NCBI GenBank assembly: GCA_001770955.1
Contig: MESL01000042.1
Location: 1-47,885, forward strand
DNA length: 47,885 bases
Origin: Burkholderiales bacterium RIFCSPLOWO2_12_FULL_65_40
GTDB taxonomy: Bacteria; Pseudomonadota; Gammaproteobacteria; Burkholderiales; Burkholderiaceae_C
Direction of reading: 5' to 3'
Numbering within the stretch: the stretch's first letter is position 1; each line of letters starts with the position of its first letter. The position numbers were made by a program, and so were the translations under genes. Below the pieces are notes generated by a model. The model was not told the DNA's origin. It did no database searches and saw nothing but the letters and a program-made list of their open reading frames with translations. Positions 7,218 to 16,500 of the stretch are shown here, one piece after another.

Positions 7218-8267
7218 GTGGATTCCCTGTCTTCCCGTCGCCGTGTTCTGGGCGCGCTGTCTGCCATCACCATGGCGGGGCTTGCGCCCGGCCGGGTTGC
7301 CCGCGCCAGTGCGTCTTCAACCCGCGTGCGGGTGGCTGTGGGCGGGCGGGCAGCGTACGCGTTCCGGCACCTTCCCCTGAGCGTGGCCACCCGGCTCGAA
7401 TTCTTTCGTGCCGAGGGGGCAGACATCACCTGGCTCGACTATGCCGACGATGCACAGGCCCTGCGGGCCGTGCAGGAGGGGGTGGCCGATGTCGGTGCCA
7501 TGGGGTTCGAGCAGACCTTGCTGGCGCACGATGGCCGCGCCGCCGTGCGTTCGCTGGTGCTGCAGGCGCGGGCTCCGCAGCTGGTGCTGGCGGTATCGGT
7601 CAAGGCCCTGCCGCAATACCGCTCGCCTGCAGATTTGCGGCGGCGCACGATCGGGGTCTGCTCGTTGGGGTCCATGGCGCATGCCATGGCCTGCATGGCG
7701 CTGGCGCAGGCCGGTGTCCCCACGGACGACGTCCGTTTTGTGCCGGTGGGGGACGGCACGCAGGCCATGGCGGCGCTGCGCTCAGGACAGGTGCAGGCGC
7801 TGTGCCATGCCGATCCGGTGATGTCCCGGCTGGAGCGCCGAGGCGAAGTGCGCGTGGTCAGCGACGCCCGCAGCCTGGCCGGGGCACACGCGCTGTTTGG
7901 CGGAACCATGCCCGGAAGCTGTCTGGTAGCGCCCGTGTCCTTCCTTCAGAAGCGCCCGGTCGAGGCGCAGGCGCTGGCTTATGGCGTGGTGCATGCCCTC
8001 AAGTGGTTGCAGACGGCTGCGCCGGCCGATATCGTCAAGACGGTGCCGCCCGATGAATCCATGGGCGAGCGCAGCCTGTACCTGGCTGCGCTGGCCCGCG
8101 TGCGCGAGGCGATCTCGCCCGACGGACTGATGCCCGAGGGTGGGCCTGAGACCTCCCTGCGCGCCTTGAGCGCACTGGACCCCGCACTGGCGGCCCGGCG
8201 TCCCGACCTCACGCGCACCTTCACCCAGGAGTTCGCGCGCAAGGCCAAGCAGAAATTCAGCGCGTGA
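7218..8267 (+). CDS. Orphan ABC-type periplasmic substrate-binding protein (NMT1/SsuA-like)
   Basis: 349-aa predicted periplasmic binding protein of the nitrate/sulfonate/taurine or NMT1-like class. The N-terminus SSRRRVLGALSAITMAGLAPG is a twin-arginine-type or strongly basic signal peptide, with cleavage likely near ARASA. The mature part shows the two-lobe pattern: VRVAVGGRAAYAF, LEFFRAEGADITWLDY, VQEGVADVGAMGFEQ, and the second lobe starting DLRRRTIGVCSLGSM. The frame opens at a TTG at 7185, but the GTG at 7218 gives the cleanest signal peptide. No permease or ATPase gene is nearby, so it is an orphan component and its ligand is unknown. Confidence 0.8.
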   Translation: MDSLSSRRRVLGALSAITMAGLAPGRVARASASSTRVRVAVGGRAAYAFRHLPLSVATRLEFFRAEGADITWLDYADDAQALRAVQEGVADVGAMGFEQTLLAHDGRAAVRSLVLQARAPQLVLAVSVKALPQYRSPADLRRRTIGVCSLGSMAHAMACMALAQAGVPTDDVRFVPVGDGTQAMAALRSGQVQALCHADPVMSRLERRGEVRVVSDARSLAGAHALFGGTMPGSCLVAPVSFLQKRPVEAQALAYGVVHALKWLQTAAPADIVKTVPPDESMGERSLYLAALARVREAISPDGLMPEGGPETSLRALSALDPALAARRPDLTRTFTQEFARKAKQKFSA

Positions 8268-8275
8268 AGAGGTGA

Positions 8276-8385
8276 CAACCCCCTGAGCAGCTTCGCCGCG
8301 TCCCTCTTCTCTGGGCTGCGCGATGCGGAAAGGGGACTTTGATCGGTGCGGCGGGGCGGCCGTGGCACGGCGGCTGCTGGCTTGC
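8276..8385. repeat. Possible degenerate GC-rich intergenic repeat
   Basis: The stretch begins with CCCCCTGAGCAGCTTCGCCG and continues through GGAAAGGGGAC into a GGCGGGGCGGCCG block. It resembles, from memory, a family of GC-rich intergenic repeats common in Comamonadaceae. There is only one copy here, so repetition cannot be shown from the window. Confidence 0.3.
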
Positions 8386-8480
8386 ATTCCATGCGCTACA
8401 TCGTTCCAGGGGCGTGGAATGGCATTTTTTCCCTGGAGAACTGGTACGCTGGCGCCTCACCTCACCCTTACGACGTACCC

Positions 8481-8633
8481 ATGACACTTCATCTCGGCCT
8501 CGCACCCATCATCTCCCTGCTGGCAGGTATCCTGATTCTGGTGTTTCCGCGCCTGCTCAGCACCATCGTGGCGCTGTACCTCATCGTGATCGGCATTCTG
8601 GGTCTGCTGGGCATACACCAGTTGCGCCTCTGA
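8481..8633 (+). CDS. DUF3096-like small membrane protein
   Basis: 50-aa protein consisting of two hydrophobic segments: GLAPIISLLAGILILVFP and STIVALYLIVIGILGLLGI, joined by a short Pro-Arg turn. The spacing and the LAGILILVFPRLL motif match the DUF3096 family of tiny inner-membrane proteins of unknown function. The ATG at 8481 is chosen because upstream in-frame sequence has no membrane-protein character. It ends 28 bp before the convergent mltD gene. Confidence 0.8.
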   Translation: MTLHLGLAPIISLLAGILILVFPRLLSTIVALYLIVIGILGLLGIHQLRL

Positions 8634-8661
8634 GCGTATGCGCCCAGGCGGCGCAGGGGGC

Positions 8662-10179
8662 TCAGCGCCGCTTCACTTTGGAAGGTTTGCCGCCCCGGCG
8701 CGCTGGGGCCGACTTTCCTGTGGATTTTCTCGCTGGACTGGCCTTTGCCTTCTGGCCTGTGCGCACGGGCAGGTAGAGCACCACCTGCTGCCCGGTCTTG
8801 AAGGCGGCATTGACTTTCACATCGTTCCAGTCGGCCACGCTGGCCGCATTCAGCCGGTGGCGCCGGGCCAGACTGGTCACCGTGTCGCCCTTGCTGGCGC
8901 GCACCGTGGTACGGCGCGTCACGGACTCGGGCGTGAGGGCGATCTGGCCGTTGTCGGCCACCTTTTCGGCCACGTCGGCGCGCAAGGTCGTGGAGCGCGG
9001 CACGATGAGCGCCGAGCCGGCCTTGATCAGCATGCGCGGGGGAATGCGGTTGATGCTGCGCAGGTCAGACTCGTCCATGCCGACGCGGCGCGCCGCTTCT
9101 GTCGCGCTCATGGTGGAGGGCAGGGTCCAGACGGTCCAGCTCGCGTACTGGCCCTCGCTGTAGGCCGCAAAGTTGCGCTCGAAGACCTTGGCGTTGTCCC
9201 AGGGCAGCAGGATCTGGGGCGTGCCTGCTGCCAGGATCACCGGCTTGTGCAGCGAGGGATTGAGCGCCTTGAAATCTTCCAGCCGCACGTCTGCCAGCCG
9301 CGCGGCCAGGTCCACGTCGATATCGCGTGTGATGTCCACCGTCTGGAAGTAGGGGTGGTTCTCGATCAGCGGCAGCTCGGTGCGGAAGGCCTCCGGGTTG
9401 GCCACGATGTTTTTCACGGCCTGGAGCTTGGGTACATACATGCGCGTTTCGGCAGGCATGGTCAGGTCGGTGTAGCGGGTGCCCAGGCCGGCCTTCTGGT
9501 TGCGCGCAATGGCGCGGCCCACGCTGCCCTCGCCCCAGTTGTAGGCGGCCAGCGCCAGATGCCAGTCGCCGAACATGCCGTGGAGCTTTTGCAGGTAGTC
9601 GAGCGCGGCGCGGGTGGAGGCCAGCACGTCGCGCCGGTCGTCGCGGAAGGCGTTCTGCTTGAGGTCGAAGTAGTTGCCCGTTGCCGGCATGAACTGCCAC
9701 ATGCCTGCGGCCCGAGCCGACGACACTGCCTGCGGGTTGAAGGCGCTTTCGATATAGGGGAGCAGTGCCAGTTCGGTGGGCATGCCGCGGCGTTCCAGCT
9801 CCTCGACGATGTGGAACAGGTACTTGCGTGAGCGCTCGGTCATTCGCTGCATGTACTCGGGCCGGCTGGCATACCACTGCTCGCGGTCCTGCACCAGTTC
9901 GTGTTCCAGATCGGGCATGGCAAAGCCCCGGCGAATGCGGTCCCACAGATCCGAAGGCGTGAAAAGCGGCATCACTTCCAGGCGCGAAGCCCGGGATGGC
10001 GCGATGGGTTGCAGCGGGCCCAGGGGAATGACGGGTGTATGCGCCTGCGTTGCCGGGGTCTGCTCAGGGGCAGAAGAGAAGGGTGTGGCGGGGTCGGAGA
10101 CAGGGGCGGTGGCCAGCGGGGTGGCGCAGCCCGAGAGCCAGAGCAGACCCGCCAGACAGGCAAGGTGGAGGAACTTCAT
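8662..10179 (-). CDS. mltD: Membrane-bound lytic murein transglycosylase D
   Basis: 505-aa lipoprotein that cleaves peptidoglycan glycan strands to 1,6-anhydro products. The signal is CLAGLLWLSGCA with a lipobox LSGC. The catalytic lysozyme-like domain shows LLPYIESAFNPQAVSS (catalytic Glu), ARAAGMWQFMPATG and LALAAYNWGEGSVGRAI. Two C-terminal LysM-type peptidoglycan-binding modules are recognisable (about residues 330-395 and 415-465), then a Lys/Arg/Ala-rich tail. The start ATG at 10179 overlaps the gloB stop as ATGA, implying coupled translation; an earlier in-frame start inside gloB is less likely. The mltD-gloB pairing is also found in enterobacteria. Confidence 0.93.
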   Translation of the reverse strand: MKFLHLACLAGLLWLSGCATPLATAPVSDPATPFSSAPEQTPATQAHTPVIPLGPLQPIAPSRASRLEVMPLFTPSDLWDRIRRGFAMPDLEHELVQDREQWYASRPEYMQRMTERSRKYLFHIVEELERRGMPTELALLPYIESAFNPQAVSSARAAGMWQFMPATGNYFDLKQNAFRDDRRDVLASTRAALDYLQKLHGMFGDWHLALAAYNWGEGSVGRAIARNQKAGLGTRYTDLTMPAETRMYVPKLQAVKNIVANPEAFRTELPLIENHPYFQTVDITRDIDVDLAARLADVRLEDFKALNPSLHKPVILAAGTPQILLPWDNAKVFERNFAAYSEGQYASWTVWTLPSTMSATEAARRVGMDESDLRSINRIPPRMLIKAGSALIVPRSTTLRADVAEKVADNGQIALTPESVTRRTTVRASKGDTVTSLARRHRLNAASVADWNDVKVNAAFKTGQQVVLYLPVRTGQKAKASPARKSTGKSAPARRGGKPSKVKRR

Positions 10180-10952
10180 CGAAACTCGTTTTTCCATTCG
10201 CGCAGGGCCGCCAGAACGGCCACGGCATCGCGCGTATCGGTAGGGGGTGCAAAACCTGCAGCAGCGGCCGCCACGGCGTTCTCGCGGGTGCGCAGGAAGG
10301 GGTTGATTTCACGTTCCAGGGCGATGCGTGAAGGGAGTGTGGGCAGTCCTTGTGCGCGCAGCGCTTCGCAGCGGCTAATGTACTGGACCAGCGCGGCATT
10401 GCCGGGTTCCACGGCGCGGGCAAATTTCAGGTTGGAAAGTGTGTATTCGTGGGTGCAGCACACCCGGGTGTCGCCGGGCAGGGCCGCGAGCTGGTCGAGC
10501 GAGGCCAGCATCTGCGCCGGGGTGCCTTCGAACAGGCGACCGCAGCCACCGGAAAAAAGCGTGTCGCCGCAAAAGAGCAGTGGTGCACCGTCCACCTGCG
10601 GACAAAAGTAGGCAATGTGCCCGGCCGTATGGCCCGGCACGTCCAGCACCTCGAACCCCAGCCCGAGCGCTTCCACCCGGCTGCCCTGCGACAGGGGAAT
10701 GAAAGGAGCCGGAATGCGCTCGCGTGCCGGGCCGTACACCGGGGCACCGGTGGCCTGGCGCAGGGCATCCACGCCGCCTACATGATCGGCGTGGTGGTGC
10801 GTGACTAGAATGGCCTGCAATTGCAGTCCCCGCTCTTCGAGGGCCTGCAGCACGGGCTCTGCCTGGCCAGGGTCGACCACTATGGCCTGGCGTGCATCGT
10901 GCAGCAGCCAGAGGTAGTTGTCGGAGAAGGCGGGTAACGCAAGCAGGTTCAT
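10176..10952 (-). CDS. gloB: Hydroxyacylglutathione hydrolase (glyoxalase II)
   Basis: 258-aa metallo-beta-lactamase-fold enzyme that hydrolyses S-D-lactoylglutathione to D-lactate and glutathione, the second step of methylglyoxal detoxification. The metal-binding motif THHHADHVGG is at residues 51-60, followed by the later ligands VPGHTAGH and LFCGDTLFSGGCGRLFEG, and the C-terminal glutathione-site region (CTHEYTLSNLKFA). ATG 10952 starts the typical [15 protein letters not shown]; an in-frame GTG lies 6 bp upstream. Its start codon overlaps that of the divergent yafS-like gene by two bases. Its stop overlaps the mltD start. Confidence 0.96.
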   Translation of the reverse strand: MNLLALPAFSDNYLWLLHDARQAIVVDPGQAEPVLQALEERGLQLQAILVTHHHADHVGGVDALRQATGAPVYGPARERIPAPFIPLSQGSRVEALGLGFEVLDVPGHTAGHIAYFCPQVDGAPLLFCGDTLFSGGCGRLFEGTPAQMLASLDQLAALPGDTRVCCTHEYTLSNLKFARAVEPGNAALVQYISRCEALRAQGLPTLPSRIALEREINPFLRTRENAVAAAAAGFAPPTDTRDAVAVLAALREWKNEFR

Positions 10953-11751
10953 GAGCACAGAAATTATAGGTTTGCACCATTGGTTCGATTCTCCGCCCGG
11001 GCGCTACCTGCTGGCCTGGGAGCAGGCGCGCTTTGACGAGGCGGTGGCCGATGTGTTTGGCTACCACAGCCTGCAGATCGGCATGCCGCTGCTCGATGGC
11101 CTGCGTGCCAACCGTATGCCCCACCGCTGGCTGGCACTCGACGCCATCCAGACCCCTGAGCCTGATGCCGGCCCGGCACCGGATCTGCTGGCCCACGCCG
11201 TGGCGCTGCCTTTTCCCGACAACAGCCTGGACCTGGTGCTGCTGCCGCACACGCTCGAACTCAGCCACGACCCGCATGTGGCCCTGCGCGAGGTCGCACG
11301 CGTGCTGGTGCCTGAGGGGCGCGTGGTGATCACCGGGCTCAACCCGATCAGCTTGTGGGGGCTGCGCCAGCAGCGCGTGCGCCTGTACCAGCGCCTGAGC
11401 GGAGGCCGTGGGCGCCTGTACCTGCCCGATGTGGGCGAGTTCATCAGTGCCTGGCGGTTGCGCGACTGGTTGCGCCTGCTCAACTTCGAGGTGGAACCGG
11501 CCGATTTCGGTTGCTACCGACCGGCGGTGCGCTCCGAGCACTGGATGGAGCGTTTCGCGTGGATGGAGCGCGTGGGCGAACGGTGCTGGCCGATTCTGGG
11601 CGCGGGGTATTTCGTCGTGGGCGTCAAGCGCGTGCACGGCATGCGACTGATGGAGCCCGCATGGCGCACCCATCGGCAGCGCGCCACGGCCTCCATCCCG
11701 GTGGCACGCAATGCCACAGACATGACTTTGATCGACAGGAACAGCGAGTGA
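10951..11751 (+). CDS. YafS-like class I SAM-dependent methyltransferase
   Basis: 266-aa protein with a methyltransferase_11-like core: [20 protein letters not shown] (motif II/III region), [26 protein letters not shown], then a C-terminal region with [16 protein letters not shown]. The N-terminal glycine-rich SAM-binding motif (usually D-x-G-x-G-x-G) is not visible. In its place is [20 protein letters not shown], which is also atypical in the E. coli homologue YafS as I recall it. Position between gloB (divergent) and rnhA matches the enterobacterial yafS location and supports the name. Its stop overlaps the rnhA GTG start. Substrate unknown; I leave the symbol blank. Confidence 0.8.
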   Translation: MSTEIIGLHHWFDSPPGRYLLAWEQARFDEAVADVFGYHSLQIGMPLLDGLRANRMPHRWLALDAIQTPEPDAGPAPDLLAHAVALPFPDNSLDLVLLPHTLELSHDPHVALREVARVLVPEGRVVITGLNPISLWGLRQQRVRLYQRLSGGRGRLYLPDVGEFISAWRLRDWLRLLNFEVEPADFGCYRPAVRSEHWMERFAWMERVGERCWPILGAGYFVVGVKRVHGMRLMEPAWRTHRQRATASIPVARNATDMTLIDRNSE

Positions 11752-12197
11752 ACCAGGTACAGATTTACACCGACGGGGCGTGCAAGGGCAACCCCGGGCC
11801 GGGCGGCTGGGGCGTGCTGCTGCGCTCTGGCTCCACCGAAAAAGAGCTTTTTGGCGGAGAGCTGGGCACCACCAACAACCGAATGGAATTGCTGGCGGTG
11901 ATCGAGGCACTCACGGCGCTCAAGCGCCCTTGCGCTGTCACCCTGTTTCTCGACAGCGAATATGTGCGCAAGGGCATCACCGAATGGATCCACGGATGGA
12001 AGGCCCGGGGCTGGCGCACGGCGGCCAAGCAACCCGTGAAGAACGTGGAGCTGTGGCAGCGTCTTGATGCGCTAGTGTCTCAGGGCGGCCACCAGATCGA
12101 CTGGCGCTGGGTCAAGGGTCACTCCGGCGACCCCGGCAACGAGCGTGCCGACGCCCTGGCCAACCGGGGTGTGGAGCAGGCGCTCGGAAGGCGCTGA
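11748..12197 (+). CDS. rnhA: Ribonuclease HI
   Basis: 149 aa; cleaves RNA of RNA-DNA hybrids. All four catalytic acidic residues sit in standard motifs: [16 protein letters not shown] (Asp), [13 protein letters not shown] (Glu), [11 protein letters not shown] (Asp) and [17 protein letters not shown] (Asp, plus His of the flexible loop). The start is a GTG at 11748 that overlaps the previous stop as GTGA, so translation is coupled to the yafS-like gene. In enterobacteria rnhA neighbours dnaQ. Here no dnaQ follows and the operon ends. Confidence 0.97.
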   Translation: MNQVQIYTDGACKGNPGPGGWGVLLRSGSTEKELFGGELGTTNNRMELLAVIEALTALKRPCAVTLFLDSEYVRKGITEWIHGWKARGWRTAAKQPVKNVELWQRLDALVSQGGHQIDWRWVKGHSGDPGNERADALANRGVEQALGRR

Positions 12198-12362
12198 CGG
12201 GTTTCTGCGCATCGATGTGTGTCACCCGGCGGGCCGCATTGTGTAAAGCCTGGGTAAATGACCGTGCCTTGCGGTGGGCTACGCGGTCATACGGCCTTTG
12301 GCGGTGCAGGTGCACTGCTACATTGGCAGATGGCGTGAACATGTAACCCGGTATTGGTCCCC
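12198..12362. other. Promoter region of the RND efflux genes
   Basis: 165 bp without a gene. An inverted repeat TGACCG (12260-12265) / CGGTCA (12285-12290) could be an operator or hairpin. No convincing -35/-10 pair was identified. Confidence 0.35.
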
Positions 12363-13535
12363 ATGGCTATCAGAGCAACCTATTTCATCGTCGCGGTCCT
12401 TGGCTTGGCGGGCGCCGGTACGGCGGCCTGGTGGCTGCAACGTCCCGCACCGGCGGCCGCGTCTGGCGTTGCTCCGTCACCGGCCTCGCAGAACGGGGCA
12501 GGCAAGGGCAAGGCAGCGCCGCAACAGCCTGTCAGCGTCGAAGTGGCGCGCGTGCGCACCACGGTCATCCGTGACGAGGTCCAGGCTGTGGGCAGCCTGC
12601 GCTCGCGCCGCAGCGTGGTGCTGCGTCCCGAGGTGAGCGGGCGTGTCACGCAGCTTCATTTCAGCGACGGGGCGCGCGTGCGCAAGGGGCAGGTGCTGGT
12701 GCAGCTGGATGACCAGTTGCCCCGCGCCCAGGTGCAGCAGGCCCAGGCCGAATTGTCGATTGCGCGGGCCAACCACCAGCGCAACCGCGATCTGGTGGCG
12801 CAGGGTTTCGTGAGCCAGCGTTCGCTCGATGAAAGCGCCGCCGGCCTGCAGGTGGCACAGGCCAAGCTGGCCCTGGCGGAGGCCACGGCAGCACGGCTCA
12901 AGCTCGTGGCACCGTTTGACGGCATGGCGGGCCTGCGCAACGTGCATGTGGGCGACTACCTCAAGGATGGTGCCGACATCGTGAACATTGAAGACATCGA
13001 TAGTGTTTTCGTCGACTTCCGGCTGCCCGAGCGTTACCAGGGGCAGATTCGTGTCGGGCAGGTGGCTCAGGTGCAGCTCGATGCCTTGCCTGGCGAAACC
13101 TACGAGGCGCAGGTGCGCGCGATCGACCCGCAGATCGATGCCAATGGCCGTTCGGTGTCGGTGCGCGCCAGCATCGACAACCGGCGCCTGCAGCTGCGGC
13201 CAGGCATGTTCGCCCGGGTGACCGCCCGGTTCGACACCCGCGCCGATGCGCTGGTCGTGCCCGAGGAGGCCATCGTGCCCCAGGGCTCCAGCCCGTATGT
13301 GTTCACTGTAGTGCCCGGTACGGCCGCCGGCAGCCTGGTGGTGCAGCGCGTGCCTGTCCGGCTGGGCCAGCGCCAGGGCGGCATGGTCGAAGTACAGGAC
13401 GGCTTGTCGCTGGGCGACACGGTGGTTACGGCCGGGCAGCAACGGGTGCAGCGCGATGGCGCGCCCGTGCGCGTGGTCGAATTGCCCCAGGCGCCCGTGG
13501 GCGGTGCTTCTTCCGCCCAGCGCACGTCCGACTGA
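12363..13535 (+). CDS. RND efflux periplasmic adaptor (membrane fusion protein)
   Basis: 390-aa HlyD/AcrA-type adaptor linking an inner-membrane RND pump to an outer-membrane channel. One N-terminal hydrophobic segment (about residues 7-25), no lipobox, so it is probably anchored rather than lipidated. Then come the biotinyl-lipoyl-like half motifs (VVLRPEVSGRVTQLHFSDGARVRKGQVL), a coiled-coil hairpin (QVQQAQAELSIARANHQRNR), the second lipoyl half (LVAPFDGMAGLRNVHVGDYL) and beta-barrel domains with PEEAIVPQGSSPYVF. The ATG at 12363 is the first ATG of the coding stretch. It is followed 24 bp later by the pump gene. Substrate not predictable. Confidence 0.93.
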   Translation: MAIRATYFIVAVLGLAGAGTAAWWLQRPAPAAASGVAPSPASQNGAGKGKAAPQQPVSVEVARVRTTVIRDEVQAVGSLRSRRSVVLRPEVSGRVTQLHFSDGARVRKGQVLVQLDDQLPRAQVQQAQAELSIARANHQRNRDLVAQGFVSQRSLDESAAGLQVAQAKLALAEATAARLKLVAPFDGMAGLRNVHVGDYLKDGADIVNIEDIDSVFVDFRLPERYQGQIRVGQVAQVQLDALPGETYEAQVRAIDPQIDANGRSVSVRASIDNRRLQLRPGMFARVTARFDTRADALVVPEEAIVPQGSSPYVFTVVPGTAAGSLVVQRVPVRLGQRQGGMVEVQDGLSLGDTVVTAGQQRVQRDGAPVRVVELPQAPVGGASSAQRTSD

Positions 13536-13559
13536 GCACCGAGCCCGCCGGCCCCACCC

Positions 13560-16500
13560 ATGCAACTTGCTGAAATCTCCATTCGCCGCCCGGTGTTTGC
13601 CACCGTGCTGTCGCTGCTGGTTCTCCTGATTGGCGCGGTGAGCTTCACCCGCCTGTCGGTGCGTGAGTACCCCAAGATCGACGAGCCTGTGGTCACCGTC
13701 AGCGTGACTTACGCTGGCGCGTCGGCCGAGGTCATGGAATCGCAGGTCACCAAACCGCTGGAAGACTCCATTGCCGGCATCGACGCGGTGGACGTCATCA
13801 CCTCCATCAGCCGGGCAGAGCGCAGCCAGATTTCGGTGCGCTTCCGGCTCGAAAAGGATGCCGACAATGCCGCCGCCGAGGTGCGTGACCGCACCGCGCG
13901 TGTGCGCAACCGCCTGCCCGATGCGGTGGACGAGCCCGTGATTGCCAAGGTCGAGGCTGATGCCTTCCCGGTGATGTGGCTGGCCTTCAGCAGCGACACG
14001 CATACACCGCTGCAGATCAATGACATGCTCAACCGCATCGTCAAGCCCCGGCTCCAGACAGTCAGCGGCGTGGCCGATGTGCCCATCTATGGTGAGCGCC
14101 GCTATGCCATGCGTGTGTGGCTCGATCCGCAGCGCATGGCGGGCTACCGCATCACCACGCAGGACGTCGAGGACGCGATCCGCCGCAGCAACCTGGAGCT
14201 GCCGGCGGGGCGCATCGAGTCGCAACAGCGCGAGTTCAGCGTCACCTCGCAGACCAGCCTGGTCACGGCCGAGCAGTTTGCCCAGATCGTGGTGCGCAAT
14301 GTGAACGGTTTTCCGGTACGCCTCTCCGATGTCGCGCGGGTGGAAGAGGGGCCTGCGAGCGACCGCAGCCGCGTGCGGCTCAACGGGCGCGATGCCATCT
14401 CGGTGGGCGTGATCCGCCAGACCACGGCCAACCCGCTGGAACTGGCCAACGGCGTACGCGCGATGTTGCCCATTTTGCGGGCCGACCTGCCGCCGGACGT
14501 GACGGTGGAAATCGCCAACGACAACTCGCTGTTCATCGACCGTTCGGTCAAGAGCGTCTACACCACCATCGCCGAAGCGGTGGTGCTGGTGGCGCTGGTG
14601 ATTTTTGTCTTCTTGCGCACCGTGCGCGCCTCCATCATTCCCATCGTCACCATTCCGGTGAGCCTGATCGGCAGCTTTGCGCTGATGCAGCTAGCGGGTT
14701 TTTCCATCAACACCCTGACCCTGCTGGCGCTGGTGCTGGCCATCGGGCTGGTGGTGGACGATGCCATCGTCATGCTGGAGAACATCTTCCGGCACATCGA
14801 GGAAGGGCTGGACCCGTTCTCCGCCGCCATCAAGGGCGCGCGCGAGATCGGTTTTGCCATCGTCGCCATGACGCTGACGCTGGTGGCGGTGTATGCGCCG
14901 CTGGCCTTCACCCCCGGGCGCACGGGGCGTCTGTTTGTCGAGTTTGCCCTGGCGCTGGCCGGGGCGGTGCTGGTGTCGGGCTTTGTGGCGCTCACGCTCT
15001 CGCCGATGATGTGCTCGCTGCTGCTCAGGCACAACCCCAAGCCCCACTGGTTCGACCGATCCATGGAGCGGTGGCTGACCGCGCTGTCCGATGACTATGG
15101 CCGCCTGCTGCGCTGGCTGGTCACCGCTCGCTGGACGGGCGGGGGCCTGCGCGGTGCCGTGTTTCAGGCGCGCTGGCTGGTGCTGGGTGTGATGGCGCTC
15201 AGCGGCGCCGCGCTGGTGCTGGTGTACCCCACAATGCGCCAGGAGCTGTCGCCGCTGGAAGACCGGGGCACCATTCTGGCAAGCGTGACCGCGCCCGATG
15301 GCGCCACGCTCGAATACACCAACCGCTACGCGCTGGAGCTGGAAAAAATCGGCCGCGACTACCCCGAGTTCGACCGCATCTTTGCCAACATCGGCAACCC
15401 CATGGTGTCGCAAGGCAGCGTGGTGTACCGCACTGTGGACTGGGAAGACCGCAACCGCAGCACCCTGCAACTGGCGCGCGAGATGCAGTCGCGCATCTCC
15501 AGCCTGCCGGGGGTCAATGCCTTCCCCATCACGCCACCGTCGCTCGGGCAGGGCTTTCGCTCGCGGCCGCTGAACTACGTCATCCAGACCTCGGACAGCT
15601 ACGAGAACCTCAGCGCCACGGTCACGCAGATGCTCGACGAGATGGCGAAAAACCCCGGCATCCTCTCGCCCGACGTGGACCTGCGGTTGAACAAACCCGA
15701 GTTGCGCATCACCGTCAACCGCGAGCGCGCCGCCGATCTGGGCGTGGGCGTGGACGTGGTGGCGCGCGCCATCGAAACCATGCTGGGCGGGCGTGCCGTG
15801 ACGCGCTACAAGCGCGATGCCGAGCAGTTCGACGTGATCGTGCAGACGGCCGGCGAGGGGCGCACCACGCCCCAGGACATCGATGCCATCTACGTGCGCG
15901 GCCGGGCCGATGCCTTGATTCCGCTGTCGAGCCTGGTCAGCGTGCGCGAGAGCGTGAGCCCGCGCGAGCTGAACCACTTTGGCCAGCGCCGCTCGGCCAC
16001 CATCACCGCCAACCTGGCGCCCGAGTATTCGCTCGGCGAAGCACTGACGTTCATGGACCGCACCGCTGCCCAGGTGCTCAAGCCCGGCTACACCACCGAA
16101 CTCAACGGCATCTCGCGCGAGTTCAAAAGCTCGCAGGGAGCGTTGGGCATCGTCTTCGTGCTGGCGCTGGTGTTCATTTTTCTGGTGCTGGCAGCGCAGT
16201 TTGAAAGCTTCATCGACCCGCTGGTCATCATGCTGTCGGTGCCGCTTTCGATGATCGGCGCGCTGCTGGCGCTCAAGTGGAGCGGTGGCTCGATCAATGT
16301 GTATTCACAGATCGGCCTGATCACGCTGGTGGGGCTGATCACCAAGCACGGCATCCTGATCGTCGAATTCACCAACCAGCTGCGCGAGCAGGGGCTGGAG
16401 ATGGTCGATGCTCTCGTCAAGGCCTCGGCGCAACGCCTGCGCCCCATTCTCATGACCACGGGTGCCATGGTGCTGGGCGCCATTCCGCTGGCGCTGGCCA

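Noticed and set aside
10375..11910. 511-codon minus-strand open frame spanning gloB, the yafS-like gene and rnhA
   Set aside because: Crosses three recognised genes and is rich in His, Gln, Arg and Ala without motifs.
12198..12362. dnaQ expected after rnhA
   Set aside because: The region after rnhA is only 165 bp before the RND adaptor and carries no exonuclease motif; dnaQ must be elsewhere.
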